Origin: Oscillospiraceae bacterium
Lineage (GTDB): Bacteria > Bacillota > Clostridia > UMGS1810
Length of the DNA stretch: 64,000 nucleotides
Assembly (NCBI GenBank): GCA_015068975.1
Contig: SVJM01000008.1
Coordinates: forward strand, 1-64,000
Direction: 5' to 3'
Position 1 is the stretch's first letter; each line of letters begins with the position of its first letter. The notes beneath the pieces were generated by a model. That model was given only the letters and a program-made list of their open reading frames with translations, was not told the origin of the DNA and did no database searches. Shown piece after piece: positions 16,057-24,035 of the stretch. The translations under genes were made by a program, and so were the position numbers.

Positions 16057-16602
16057 TTGAATGAGAAATTTAGTGTAATTAGCGAAAACAATCTTAAGTA
16101 TATTGATTTTCATGATTGCGAATGTTCAAGATTGTATTATGAAAATTATACCCTCGTATTTGAAATGGATTGGATGGAAGTTTTATCAGAACATCCTATG
16201 AATCCGCGCAACAAGGCTCATCAATCAGGTGAGGAAATGGTAATGCTTCAACTGCCTACGATAGAGCAATTAGTTCTGTATAAAAACAATAGTGAAATTA
16301 TTTCTGTTAATGATTTAAATAATGTCGATTTCCGAGATACTATATTGTTGCAGTATGATGAGAGTAAAACCAATGATGGTTATAAGGCTAAAATATATTT
16401 GCTTTTTAATAACAATAAAGAGTTTGATAGTGCTTTGATTGAAATTAGTTACAATAAATCAGTCGCTATGTGGGATGATGAGCTGACCGTGTATAAAGAC
16501 AAGGAGCATCCATTACCAGCGGATGCGTGGAGTTTTGTTGATAATGTGAAAATCATGACTAAAGATGCCCATATATTTGCTCCGCTGCTCGTTCTAAGAT
16601 AA
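16057..16602 (+). CDS. Hypothetical protein, accessory
   Basis: A 181-residue acidic protein with no signal peptide or membrane segment. I do not recognise the family. The start is a TTG with a GAGGTGATG site seven bases upstream. The size, acidity and beta-rich look resemble immunity or small accessory proteins, but no specific family can be named. It is the first gene of the block between 15785 and 20050. Confidence 0.6.
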   Translation: MNEKFSVISENNLKYIDFHDCECSRLYYENYTLVFEMDWMEVLSEHPMNPRNKAHQSGEEMVMLQLPTIEQLVLYKNNSEIISVNDLNNVDFRDTILLQYDESKTNDGYKAKIYLLFNNNKEFDSALIEISYNKSVAMWDDELTVYKDKEHPLPADAWSFVDNVKIMTKDAHIFAPLLVLR

Positions 16603-16688
16603 GAACACAAAAAATACGATTTTAAACAATATATGCATGAAAATTGGGATAAATAAGAAATTGAAAGGATATGGGGGGTAGAGATACA

Positions 16689-17321
16689 ATGAAACAAAAA
16701 CAACAAACCGAATATGAAAAAATGGTATTAGGTAAACTTTTTAATCCTGCTGATAAATCTTTTTTCTTCACATTAGCACGGGCTGAGTGGCTCCAGCGAA
16801 AACTTAACAAAGCACCTCTGTGGGCACAAGGTCGAAAAGAGCGCATTTTTAAGAAGTTGGTTGGTTCTGTTGACGGAAATCCTTATAACATATTCACGCC
16901 CTTTAAGGTTGTTTGTGGAAAAAACATTCATATCGGTAAGAATTTTTTTGCAAATTGGAATTTGTGCTTACAAGATTATGCAGAAATACATATTGGCGAT
17001 AATGTTTTTATTGGACCGAATGTTTCGATAGTAACTATTCAGCATCCTATAAACGCAGATGAAAGAAAGCCACGAAAGGTTCCCGGCAGCTTGATTTCGG
17101 GCAGTCGTGGCAATTTTGAAAAAGCATTGCCCGTACATATTGGGAATAATGTTTTAATTTATACCAATGTAACTATTTGTCCCGGTGTTACGATCGGCGA
17201 TAACTCTATAATCGGTGCGGGTAGTGTTGTAACAAAGGATATTCCTGCTAATGTTCTTGCTTGCGGTGTTCCGTGTAAGGTTGTCCGAGAGATTACTGAC
17301 GAAGATAGGATTATGGAGTGA
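16689..17321 (+). CDS. Hexapeptide-repeat O-acetyltransferase
   Basis: A 210-residue left-handed beta-helix acetyltransferase of the maltose/galactoside family. It shows the Mac-like N-terminus 'YEKMVLGKLFNPAD', the catalytic His in 'TIQHPI' and repeats such as 'ICPGVTIGDNSIIGAGSVVTKD' split over residues ~165-190. An ATG 18 bases upstream is in frame, but the GGGGGGTAGAGA site best serves 16689. It is distinct from the homologue at 6223 and has extra residues in the middle loop. The acceptor is unknown. Confidence 0.85.
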   Translation: MKQKQQTEYEKMVLGKLFNPADKSFFFTLARAEWLQRKLNKAPLWAQGRKERIFKKLVGSVDGNPYNIFTPFKVVCGKNIHIGKNFFANWNLCLQDYAEIHIGDNVFIGPNVSIVTIQHPINADERKPRKVPGSLISGSRGNFEKALPVHIGNNVLIYTNVTICPGVTIGDNSIIGAGSVVTKDIPANVLACGVPCKVVREITDEDRIME

Positions 17322-17389
17322 TAAAATCATTATCTGACCACAGCATAAAACGCATTTTTGTTTAATAAGAGATTGAAAGGATAAAGAAA

Positions 17390-17887
17390 ATGAAAGACAT
17401 TATTATTCACTTAATTTTCACTTTGTCAGCCACAACGCTTCCGCTAATTGCAGGATGGATACTATCCTTCGTATGCTTTTCTAATGATAAGCATTTCATT
17501 AAAGAAAAATTGGAAAACGATACAGAACTTTCAAGGACATATCATCGATTTTATGTGTGGTATAAATCAACAATTCTTTGGACTATAACAGAATATCTAT
17601 TTGTAATTATTCCGTTTATATCAAATGTTATTGTTATATATTTATCCAATATCAAAGATATTGCAAGTAATACACCTGTGATTTTATTTCACTCAATAAT
17701 TTCGTTATCTTTTATAGTCTTTGGATTTGCTATAAATCCACAACGTCAAAAGAAATGTTATAGAAAAGCATTTACACATTTAGATTCATGTATAAACGAA
17801 TATTTATCAAATCCTAAACCCGATATTCTAAGAAAAGGATTAAAAGATGGAGAAAAATTCATTGATCCATCTTGCGATATTGAATAA
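17390..17887 (+). CDS. Small integral membrane protein of unknown function
   Basis: A 165-residue protein with hydrophobic segments at about residues 6-30, 62-86 and 95-114 and a basic C-terminal tail of ~50 residues. No motif is recognised. The start has a GAAAGG site. It lies 17 bp before the adenylate-forming enzyme gene, so the two are probably co-transcribed. Confidence 0.65.
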   Translation: MKDIIIHLIFTLSATTLPLIAGWILSFVCFSNDKHFIKEKLENDTELSRTYHRFYVWYKSTILWTITEYLFVIIPFISNVIVIYLSNIKDIASNTPVILFHSIISLSFIVFGFAINPQRQKKCYRKAFTHLDSCINEYLSNPKPDILRKGLKDGEKFIDPSCDIE

Positions 17888-17904
17888 AAAGAGGAGTAAA
17901 AACT

Positions 17905-19692
17905 ATGCCAACAGAAAAGAAAATGACGGGTTATCCGGCCATCGAGAATCCCAAAAGAAGAATTGTCGAAGACTTAAAAATTCGCAATAAAGATAATATG
18001 AAAGTTATTGCTGGAGAATATTTCGGCAGCAAGTTTACATATGCACAAACATTTAAAATGTTCGAAGAATATAAAAAGGCATTCATTGCCATTGATGGTT
18101 TGAACGAAGATACCATCACTATTTCTGCGCCTTCTACCATTGCATCTGTTAATGCTTTTTATGGTGCATTGGATGCGAATAAGGTTATCAATATGACCGG
18201 TCCCGGTTTCCTTCATGCCTACACCGAGCAATATACTAAACGATTAAATAGCAAAACTGTTGTGATGTTCGATAGTTTCCTAAATGATGATTTAGTAGCA
18301 AAGTTTCAAAGAGCCGGCGTTAAGAATTTGATTGTGACAAGCGTTAGCGATTATATGAATCCTATTGTGAAACTTATTGCAACTAAAAAGGGTTTAATTA
18401 GCAGTAAGAATTATTTGGATGTGTATGCAAAGGCTCATAAAGGCTTACCGCAAGGATTAGAAATGATGCGTCTAAAGGATTTTGCCAAGCTTGGTGCAAA
18501 GATTAAAGAAAACTATGATTTCCCGTATGAAGAAAACAAGCTTGCCGCTTATTTCTTGACTGGTGCAACCACAAGTCAATTCCCTAAGTGTGTTAAAATC
18601 TCTGCTGATGGTTTTACAAAAATGGCTCGCATTTACGATGAACTATGGTTTGATTTCAAACCTGGTGATAGGCAGACTGTATTTATCCCTCTGTTCTATG
18701 CGACAGGTGCGGTACATGGTGTACACGCAGGTCTTATGGATGGTATGACTTTGATATATAAACCGAAATATGACCGTTTTGCTTTTGCAAAGGATTTACT
18801 TGAAACTAAAGCTAAAATTGCTCTCGTTGCACCTAGCCACGTTGCAACGTTAGAAGAATCCGGTTTGGAGGATAATGCACTCAATCACTTGAAGTACATC
18901 TTTATTGGTGGTGAAGCAATTATGCCCGCTGCAATGGAGAAATTCAGAAAAACGGGCGACCGCTTAGGTATTCAGTATATACTTAATGGTTATGGTATGA
19001 CTGAAACAGGCAGTATGTCCGGTATATCGGATAAAGAATCTATAGGTGACGATGTAACTGTTACTCCGGTACCCGGTGTTGAGTATCGTATTGTTGATCC
19101 AAATACAAGAGAAATACTACCTGATAATGCTAGAGGTATTCTTGAAAAGAAATCGCCGTGTGCTACACTTGGTTATTTTGAAGAAGAAAAGGACAAAAAT
19201 CTTTTTACAGAGGATGGTTGGATCAATACGGGTGACGTCGCTGTGCGATATGGCAATGGCAAGTATCGTATTTTTGGTAGAGAAACAGACTGTTTCACTA
19301 ATGAAGGCAAAACCTATGCTATGTACGATGTTGAAGAACAAGCATTAAAGCATCCCGATGTTGCTGAAGCAGAAGTAATCAAATTTGACATTGACGGAGA
19401 AGAATATCCCGCAATGGTGGTTGTTCTTAACAGTGATGCCGTTGATAGAATTGTAGAAATCACAAAAGAACTTTGTGCTATTGATGTTGGAGGTATGGAA
19501 CACTTTATTGGTGTTCGTTTTGTTGATAAGTTTAAGACGCACCCCGTAACATCCAAGCGTGATTATCTTTCCTTGCAGAATGATAAAGAAGGATATTTCT
19601 ATGTAGATGAGAATAAAGATGTGTTTGTTACCAATATAGGTAAGGATAAGAAATTTGTTGATGCAACTGAGATTAAAGTTGTCAATGTATAA
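17905..19692 (+). CDS. Divergent adenylate-forming enzyme (ANL superfamily, acyl-CoA synthetase-like)
   Basis: A 595-residue ANL-type ligase. The A5 motif 'NGYGMTETG', the A4-like 'FIGGEA', the A7 'GWINTGD' and the A8-like 'YRIFGRETD' are present, and the A10 Lys is probably in 'HPVTSKRDY'. The A3 phosphate loop reads 'LTGATTSQFPKC' instead of the usual TSGTTGxPKG, so binding may be altered. Such enzymes activate carboxylic acids as acyl-adenylates; the substrate and any CoA transfer are unknown. No carrier protein or peptide synthetase gene is nearby. A GAGGAG site precedes the ATG. Gln is mostly CAA, unlike the core genes. Confidence 0.8.
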   Translation: MPTEKKMTGYPAIENPKRRIVEDLKIRNKDNMKVIAGEYFGSKFTYAQTFKMFEEYKKAFIAIDGLNEDTITISAPSTIASVNAFYGALDANKVINMTGPGFLHAYTEQYTKRLNSKTVVMFDSFLNDDLVAKFQRAGVKNLIVTSVSDYMNPIVKLIATKKGLISSKNYLDVYAKAHKGLPQGLEMMRLKDFAKLGAKIKENYDFPYEENKLAAYFLTGATTSQFPKCVKISADGFTKMARIYDELWFDFKPGDRQTVFIPLFYATGAVHGVHAGLMDGMTLIYKPKYDRFAFAKDLLETKAKIALVAPSHVATLEESGLEDNALNHLKYIFIGGEAIMPAAMEKFRKTGDRLGIQYILNGYGMTETGSMSGISDKESIGDDVTVTPVPGVEYRIVDPNTREILPDNARGILEKKSPCATLGYFEEEKDKNLFTEDGWINTGDVAVRYGNGKYRIFGRETDCFTNEGKTYAMYDVEEQALKHPDVAEAEVIKFDIDGEEYPAMVVVLNSDAVDRIVEITKELCAIDVGGMEHFIGVRFVDKFKTHPVTSKRDYLSLQNDKEGYFYVDENKDVFVTNIGKDKKFVDATEIKVVNV

Positions 19693-19726
19693 GAAAGTAC
19701 AATATAAGAGAATGGTCATAATGTGC

Positions 19727-19738
19727 TCGTGTCAAGTC
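19727..19738 (-). repeat. 12-bp flanking repeat, inverted copy
   Basis: TCGTGTCAAGTC is the exact reverse complement of bases 15788-15799. The pair encloses the four accessory genes. Confidence 0.45.
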
Positions 19739-19899
19739 TATAAAATTTAAAACATTAGTTTGCCGATTTTGATATTTACATACACTATCGGATGCGAGAA
19801 AATCCAGTATTCTCGCGGGTTCTAATGAATTTTGTTTAGGAAAGAATTAGCGAAAAATCAAGGAAAAATTAGTAGGTCCTAATACGAGCTTTCGAGTAT

Positions 19900-19959
19900 C
19901 AAGGTTCTCGGGTACCCAACAGAAATCTGTGATTTCGTGTTGGGTGATGGTTCTTATTA
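19900..19959 (+). repeat. Hairpin direct repeat, copy 1
   Basis: This 60-bp unit is repeated 68 bp downstream with one base changed. It folds into ACCCAACA / TGTTGGGT (19914-19921, 19938-19945) stacked on GAAATC-TGT-GATTTC (19922-19936), a near-continuous 14-bp stem with one bulged G. The inner hairpin matches a module of array A. Confidence 0.75.
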
Positions 19960-19967
19960 CGGAGTAA

Positions 19968-20027
19968 CAAGGTTCTCGGGTACCCAACAGAAATCTATGA
20001 TTTCGTGTTGGGTGATGGTTCTTATTA
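19968..20027 (+). repeat. Hairpin direct repeat, copy 2
   Basis: The second copy differs from the first only in the loop triplet, TAT instead of TGT. Here the inner hairpin GAAATC-TAT-GATTTC is identical to the one at 15848-15862 in array A. Confidence 0.75.
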
Positions 20028-20038
20028 TTCACTGTTCG

Positions 20039-20050
20039 CCTGACTTGACA
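20039..20050 (+). repeat. 12-bp flanking repeat, right copy
   Basis: CCTGACTTGACA, identical to 15785-15796 and in the same orientation. It includes TTGACA, but no -10 box lies at the right distance. Confidence 0.5.
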
Positions 20051-20095
20051 AAAGTCTGATTGTGTCAAAAAATATATAAGGGAGGGAGAAATGAA

Positions 20096-21445
20096 ATGGG
20101 AAGATTTATAAAAAATTTATCATCAATACAAATAATTATGTGGGCTTTTTTGTTTGTGATTATATTCGGAAGCCTTCTTTTAAGTCTGCCTATAAGCTCT
20201 GCAACGGGAAAGAGTGTTTCTTATGTTGATGCACTTTTTACTGCTACAACAGCTACTTGTGTTACAGGTCTTGTTACCTTGCCTACAGTATCAACATGGA
20301 GTGTTTTTGGACAGGTTGTAATACTTCTTCTTATCCAAATTGGTGGATTGGGAGTTATAACAGTTATTGCAGGTTTTGTAACGATTTTTCAGAATAAAAT
20401 TGATATAAATGACAAAATCATTATCAGCGATTCATTTAATCTGAACTCCCTTGGCGGAATAGTTAAGTTTGTAAAAAAAGTAATATTGCTGACCTTTATA
20501 ATAGAACTGGCAGGAGCATTATTATATATGACTGTTTTTGTTCCTGAATTTGGTATTAAAGGAATATGGGTGTCGATTTTCACTTCTGTATCTGCTTTTT
20601 GCAATGCAGGTATAGATATAATTTCTGAGAATAGCTTGTATGAATATGTACTGGATCCTGTAGTCAATATTACAACTATTATGCTTATTATTTCAGGTGG
20701 TATCGGATTTGTTGTGGTATTTGATTTGATCAGACTGGCAGGAAACAAAAAACGAAGGGGTTTAAAGTTTTTATCCTTGCACAGTAAAATCGCACTTTCC
20801 GTTACCGGTTTTCTGATACTTTTTGGTACAGTGCTTATTTTTGTTTTTGAATATAACAATCCTGATACTATAGGAGGATATACATTTATTGAAAAGATTA
20901 TGGTATCCTTGTTTCAATCGGTTACTTTAAGAACTGCAGGTTTTGCATCAATAGCTCAGGAATGTATCACTGATGCTTCTGCATTTATATCAATGCTACT
21001 TATGTTTATCGGTGGTTCACCCGGGGGAACAGCCGGCGGTATAAAGACGGTTACGTTTTTTGTTTTGATTGCAAGTACCGCCTCAGTTATAAAAAACAAA
21101 AGAACAGTAGATGTGTTTAACAGACGAATTCCAACAGAAATCCTGAAGCGTTCTGTTGCCGTCTTTATAGTTTCATTATTGACTGTTTTAGGAGCAACTA
21201 TTCTGCTTATAGTTTTTAACGGCGGAGAGTTTCTTGATATCTTATATGAAACAGTCAGTGCTACAGCTACAGTTGGATTGAGCAGAAATTTTACAAGCAC
21301 ATTAAATACAATGGGCAAAATTATAATTACATTAACTATGTATCTTGGAAGAGTAGGGCCTATTTCTCTGGCTTTTGCCTTTAGTGTAAATAAAGGCAAA
21401 GAAAATCTGATTGAAAATCCCGTTGAAGAAATAAGTGTTGGATAA
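20096..21445 (+). CDS. ktrB: TrkH/KtrB family potassium transporter, membrane subunit
   Basis: A 449-residue membrane protein with the four-fold M1-P-M2 layout of Trk/Ktr/HKT channels. Selectivity-filter segments are visible as 'TATCVTGL', 'SAFCNAGID', 'TLRTAGF' and 'SATATVGLS', each with its conserved Gly. It takes up K+ (often Na+-coupled) and works with the cytosolic RCK subunit encoded next. An upstream TTG is in frame, but the GGAGGGAG site fits the ATG at 20096. The ktrA gene follows after 12 bp. Confidence 0.92.
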   Translation: MGRFIKNLSSIQIIMWAFLFVIIFGSLLLSLPISSATGKSVSYVDALFTATTATCVTGLVTLPTVSTWSVFGQVVILLLIQIGGLGVITVIAGFVTIFQNKIDINDKIIISDSFNLNSLGGIVKFVKKVILLTFIIELAGALLYMTVFVPEFGIKGIWVSIFTSVSAFCNAGIDIISENSLYEYVLDPVVNITTIMLIISGGIGFVVVFDLIRLAGNKKRRGLKFLSLHSKIALSVTGFLILFGTVLIFVFEYNNPDTIGGYTFIEKIMVSLFQSVTLRTAGFASIAQECITDASAFISMLLMFIGGSPGGTAGGIKTVTFFVLIASTASVIKNKRTVDVFNRRIPTEILKRSVAVFIVSLLTVLGATILLIVFNGGEFLDILYETVSATATVGLSRNFTSTLNTMGKIIITLTMYLGRVGPISLAFAFSVNKGKENLIENPVEEISVG

Positions 21446-21457
21446 GGAGGTTTTTAT

Positions 21458-22099
21458 ATGAAAAAAAGCTATGCAGTTTTTGGACTTGGCAGATATGGAA
21501 GGGCAGTTGTAAAAGAGTTGTTGAATAATGGGGCAGAGGTTTTGGCTGTAGATCAGGATATAAAAATCGTAGATGAACTTGTGGACGAAATCCCTGTTTT
21601 GAAATGTGCGGATATAACTGAGCCGGGAGTTATAGAACAACTTGGTATATCAGACATAGATGTTGTGGTTATTTCAATGGCAAAAAGCTTTGAGGCAAGT
21701 ATTATGGCAACTATGCTTTGCAAAGAAGCTGGTGTTTCTAAGGTTATTGTAAAGTGCTCTGACGAAGCACAGTGCAAGATTATGAAAAAAATCGGAGCAG
21801 ACGAGGTTATTTTGCCTGAGACCGAGTCAGGAACACGTCTTGCAAAAAATATCCTTAGTTCCGGATTTATAGATATAGCTGATATTACTGATAATATATC
21901 AATTTTGGAAATAGATATAAAATCTGAGTGGACAGGCAAAACACTGCGAGAACTTGATTTAAGAAAAAAATACAACATAAACATAATGGCTTTTAAAAAT
22001 GGTAACCAGGTGGTTTTTGCAAATCCCGATGTTGTTATTGATGAAGGTATGAAAATGATAGCAATGGCAGATAAACAAAGTGCTGCTTTTCTTAAATAG
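21458..22099 (+). CDS. ktrA: TrkA/KtrA family potassium channel regulatory subunit
   Basis: A 213-residue protein with an RCK_N Rossmann domain starting 'FGLGRYGRAVVKELL' and the acidic 'VDQD' that binds nucleotide ribose. The C-terminal RCK_C (TrkA_C) domain covers about residues 140-213. It gates KtrB in response to ATP/ADP or c-di-AMP. An AAGGAGG site precedes the ATG, and the gene directly follows ktrB. Confidence 0.92.
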   Translation: MKKSYAVFGLGRYGRAVVKELLNNGAEVLAVDQDIKIVDELVDEIPVLKCADITEPGVIEQLGISDIDVVVISMAKSFEASIMATMLCKEAGVSKVIVKCSDEAQCKIMKKIGADEVILPETESGTRLAKNILSSGFIDIADITDNISILEIDIKSEWTGKTLRELDLRKKYNINIMAFKNGNQVVFANPDVVIDEGMKMIAMADKQSAAFLK

Positions 22100-22149
22100 T
22101 AACAAATGATTAAAAGAGACTTTTATAACAAGGAAAATGAGGGATAAGA

Positions 22150-22950
22150 ATGCTTACAAATTATCATACTCATACAACTTTTTGCGATGGTAAGAATACC
22201 CCTGAGGAGGTTATTCTTCGTGCAATGGAAATAGGGCTTTCAGCAATAGGTTTTTCAGGACATGGATATACACCATTTGACACAGAATACTGTATGAAGG
22301 ATACTGATGAATATATCAAAGAAATATCCGGACTAAAAGAAAAATATGGTGACAAAATTGAAATTTTCTGTGGAGCTGAAGAGGATGCTTTTGCTTGTGT
22401 AAAAAGAGATGATTTTGATTACATTATAGGAAGCTCACACTATATACGTGTTGACGGGGAGTATTATCCTATTGATTCAGGAGCCGACACTTTCAAAAAA
22501 TGTCTGGAAGTATCTGATAATGACCCCATTAAACTTGCAGAAAATTACTATAGCACATTCGTAGATTATATACTCAAAAGAAATCCTGACATAGTAGGCC
22601 ATTTTGATCTTATAACAAAATATGATGAAATTGATACTCAGCTTTTTTCAAATAATACTGAATACTTAAAACTTGCAGAAAAATACATATCAAAAGCTGC
22701 AGAAGCAGACGTTATTTTTGAAATGAATTCAGGTGCAATCTCAAGAGGCTTAAGAAAAACACCATACTTAAGTGAAAATATGCTTTATATTCTTAAGTCA
22801 AAAAATAGTAAGATAATGCTTTCTTCAGACAGTCATAGTATTGAAACATTAAATTTTTATTTTGAAGAAATGGAATATATACTTAGAAATGTTGGCTTCA
22901 ATTGTGTATATGAACTTCATAAAGACGGATTTGAAAAAAGATTTATATGA
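22150..22950 (+). CDS. hisK: Histidinol-phosphatase, PHP family
   Basis: A 266-residue PHP-domain protein. Metal ligands are visible in 'YHTHTTFCDG' at the N-terminus, 'GFSGHGYTPF', 'IIGSSHYI' and 'SSDSHS' near the C-terminus, in the order typical of HisK/HisJ. It would remove phosphate from histidinol phosphate, the one step missing in the his operon at 6971-14750. The gene stands alone after ktrA with its own GAGGGAT site and ends at a bidirectional terminator. Other PHP phosphoesterases look alike, so the pathway role is partly inference. Confidence 0.85.
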   Translation: MLTNYHTHTTFCDGKNTPEEVILRAMEIGLSAIGFSGHGYTPFDTEYCMKDTDEYIKEISGLKEKYGDKIEIFCGAEEDAFACVKRDDFDYIIGSSHYIRVDGEYYPIDSGADTFKKCLEVSDNDPIKLAENYYSTFVDYILKRNPDIVGHFDLITKYDEIDTQLFSNNTEYLKLAEKYISKAAEADVIFEMNSGAISRGLRKTPYLSENMLYILKSKNSKIMLSSDSHSIETLNFYFEEMEYILRNVGFNCVYELHKDGFEKRFI

Positions 22951-22965
22951 TACATGTATCCAAAA

Positions 22966-23014
22966 AAATAAATCTCTTAAGCAGCTTAAGTCAAGCTTTT
23001 TGAGAGATTTATTT
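22966..23014. terminator. Bidirectional terminator between hisK and the LysR gene
   Basis: A 12-bp inverted repeat (AAATAAATCTCT / AGAGATTTATTT, 22966-22977 and 23003-23014) with an inner partly self-complementary loop. A-runs and T-runs on the two sides let it serve both convergent genes. Confidence 0.8.
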
Positions 23015-23025
23015 TATATATGATT

Positions 23026-23925
23026 TTATTTATTTTTTTGGGTATAATTATCTTGACTGATTAATTTCAAAAAAGTCTGTGCCGCAGGGGAGAGTGGGGT
23101 GCTTTTTAAGTATGCATAGCCAATGCTTCTTGGTGGCAAAGGTGGTTTAAGATTTACAGGGATAACATGTCCCTTGTCCAGACTTCCTTTTGAAAATTCC
23201 TTTATTACACAGGAAATACCAAGATGAATTGATGCAAATCTCAACAGCAAGTCGTGAGCAGCAATTTCAATCTGAGGTTTTAAGGAGATACCCTTTTTCA
23301 AAAACTGACTGTCAATATACTGACGTGAAGAGGAGTTTTCTTCAAGGAGAATTAGAGGCTCCTTTACGATATCTTTCCATGTGTAGCTGTCTTTTACCTT
23401 GTGATTTGGTCCGCATACAAAAATATCGTGAACATCAAAGCATGGCTCGATGATAAGCTCCTCGTCACTTGCAGGCATATTTACAAAGGCAAGTTCACTT
23501 TTGCCTTCTTTTACAAGAGACAGCATTTTTTGTGAATAAGAGTTTGCAACTTCTATTCTGATGTTTGGGTATTCAGAGTGAAACTTTTCAAGGTAAGGCA
23601 AAAGAAAATGACTTGTAATAGTGTCACTTGCTGCAATGGTAAGAGAGCCACTGTCCAGATGATGAAACCTGGCAAGTAATTCTTCCCCCTGCTCAATAGC
23701 CTGTATGGCACTTTCTACCTTCTGAAAAAGTAGTTGCCCTTCCATTGTCAACGAAACACCGCGACGTGTTCTTACAAAAAGCTTATAATCAAGATCCTCT
23801 TCTAATTGGTGTATGCACTGGGATATAGCTGACTGTGAAATGTAAAGCTCCCTGGCAGCAGCTGAAAAGGATGAATGTTTTGCTGTTACGTAAAAAATGC
23901 GGTAGTAGTCAAATTTTGTTTTCAT
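23026..23925 (-). CDS. LysR family transcriptional regulator
   Basis: A 299-residue LysR-type protein. The N-terminal winged helix-turn-helix reads 'SFSAAARELYISQSAISQCI' (residues ~16-36), followed by the linker helix and a periplasmic-binding-like effector domain from about residue 88. The start ATG at 23925 has an AAGGAGAA site; an upstream extension lacks one. It is divergent from the CofE-like gene at 24036, the usual arrangement of a LysR activator with its target. The 110-bp gap holds a dyad of the form TTAaCAAT...ATTGtaTTAA (about 23973-24004), a possible binding site. The effector is unknown. Confidence 0.9.
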   Translation of the reverse strand: MKTKFDYYRIFYVTAKHSSFSAAARELYISQSAISQCIHQLEEDLDYKLFVRTRRGVSLTMEGQLLFQKVESAIQAIEQGEELLARFHHLDSGSLTIAASDTITSHFLLPYLEKFHSEYPNIRIEVANSYSQKMLSLVKEGKSELAFVNMPASDEELIIEPCFDVHDIFVCGPNHKVKDSYTWKDIVKEPLILLEENSSSRQYIDSQFLKKGISLKPQIEIAAHDLLLRFASIHLGISCVIKEFSKGSLDKGHVIPVNLKPPLPPRSIGYAYLKSTPLSPAAQTFLKLISQDNYTQKNK

Positions 23926-23962
23926 ATAAGTTCTCCTTATCAATGTAATAAGAATTATCTGC

Positions 23963-23991
23963 TTTACTAATGTTAACAATTGTATTATAAT
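23963..23991 (+). promoter_or_regulatory. Promoter of the CofE-like gene, with overlapping LysR-type dyad
   Basis: TTTACT (23963-23968), 17-bp spacer, perfect TATAAT (23986-23991). A dyad with arms around 23973-23980 and 23995-24004 overlaps the -10 box. Confidence 0.5.
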
Positions 23992-24035
23992 TATATTGTA
24001 TTAAGAAGTCAAGTCCTTATGGAGGTGTTTTAATA

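Larger units (their letters stand above)
19693..20095. other. Repeat-rich intergenic region of ~400 bp
   Basis: No ORF with a ribosome-binding site is seen. It contains the inverted 12-bp repeat copy (19727-19738), a 7-bp stem hairpin (GCGAGAA / TTCTCGC, 19794-19816), two near-identical 60-bp direct repeats (19900-19959, 19968-20027) and the right 12-bp repeat (20039-20050). The ktrB ribosome-binding site GGAGGGAG is at 20081-20088. Confidence 0.6.

Noticed and set aside
20039-20078. ktrB promoter from TTGACA at 20045
   Set aside because: The nearest TATATA lies 22 bp downstream, outside the normal spacing range.
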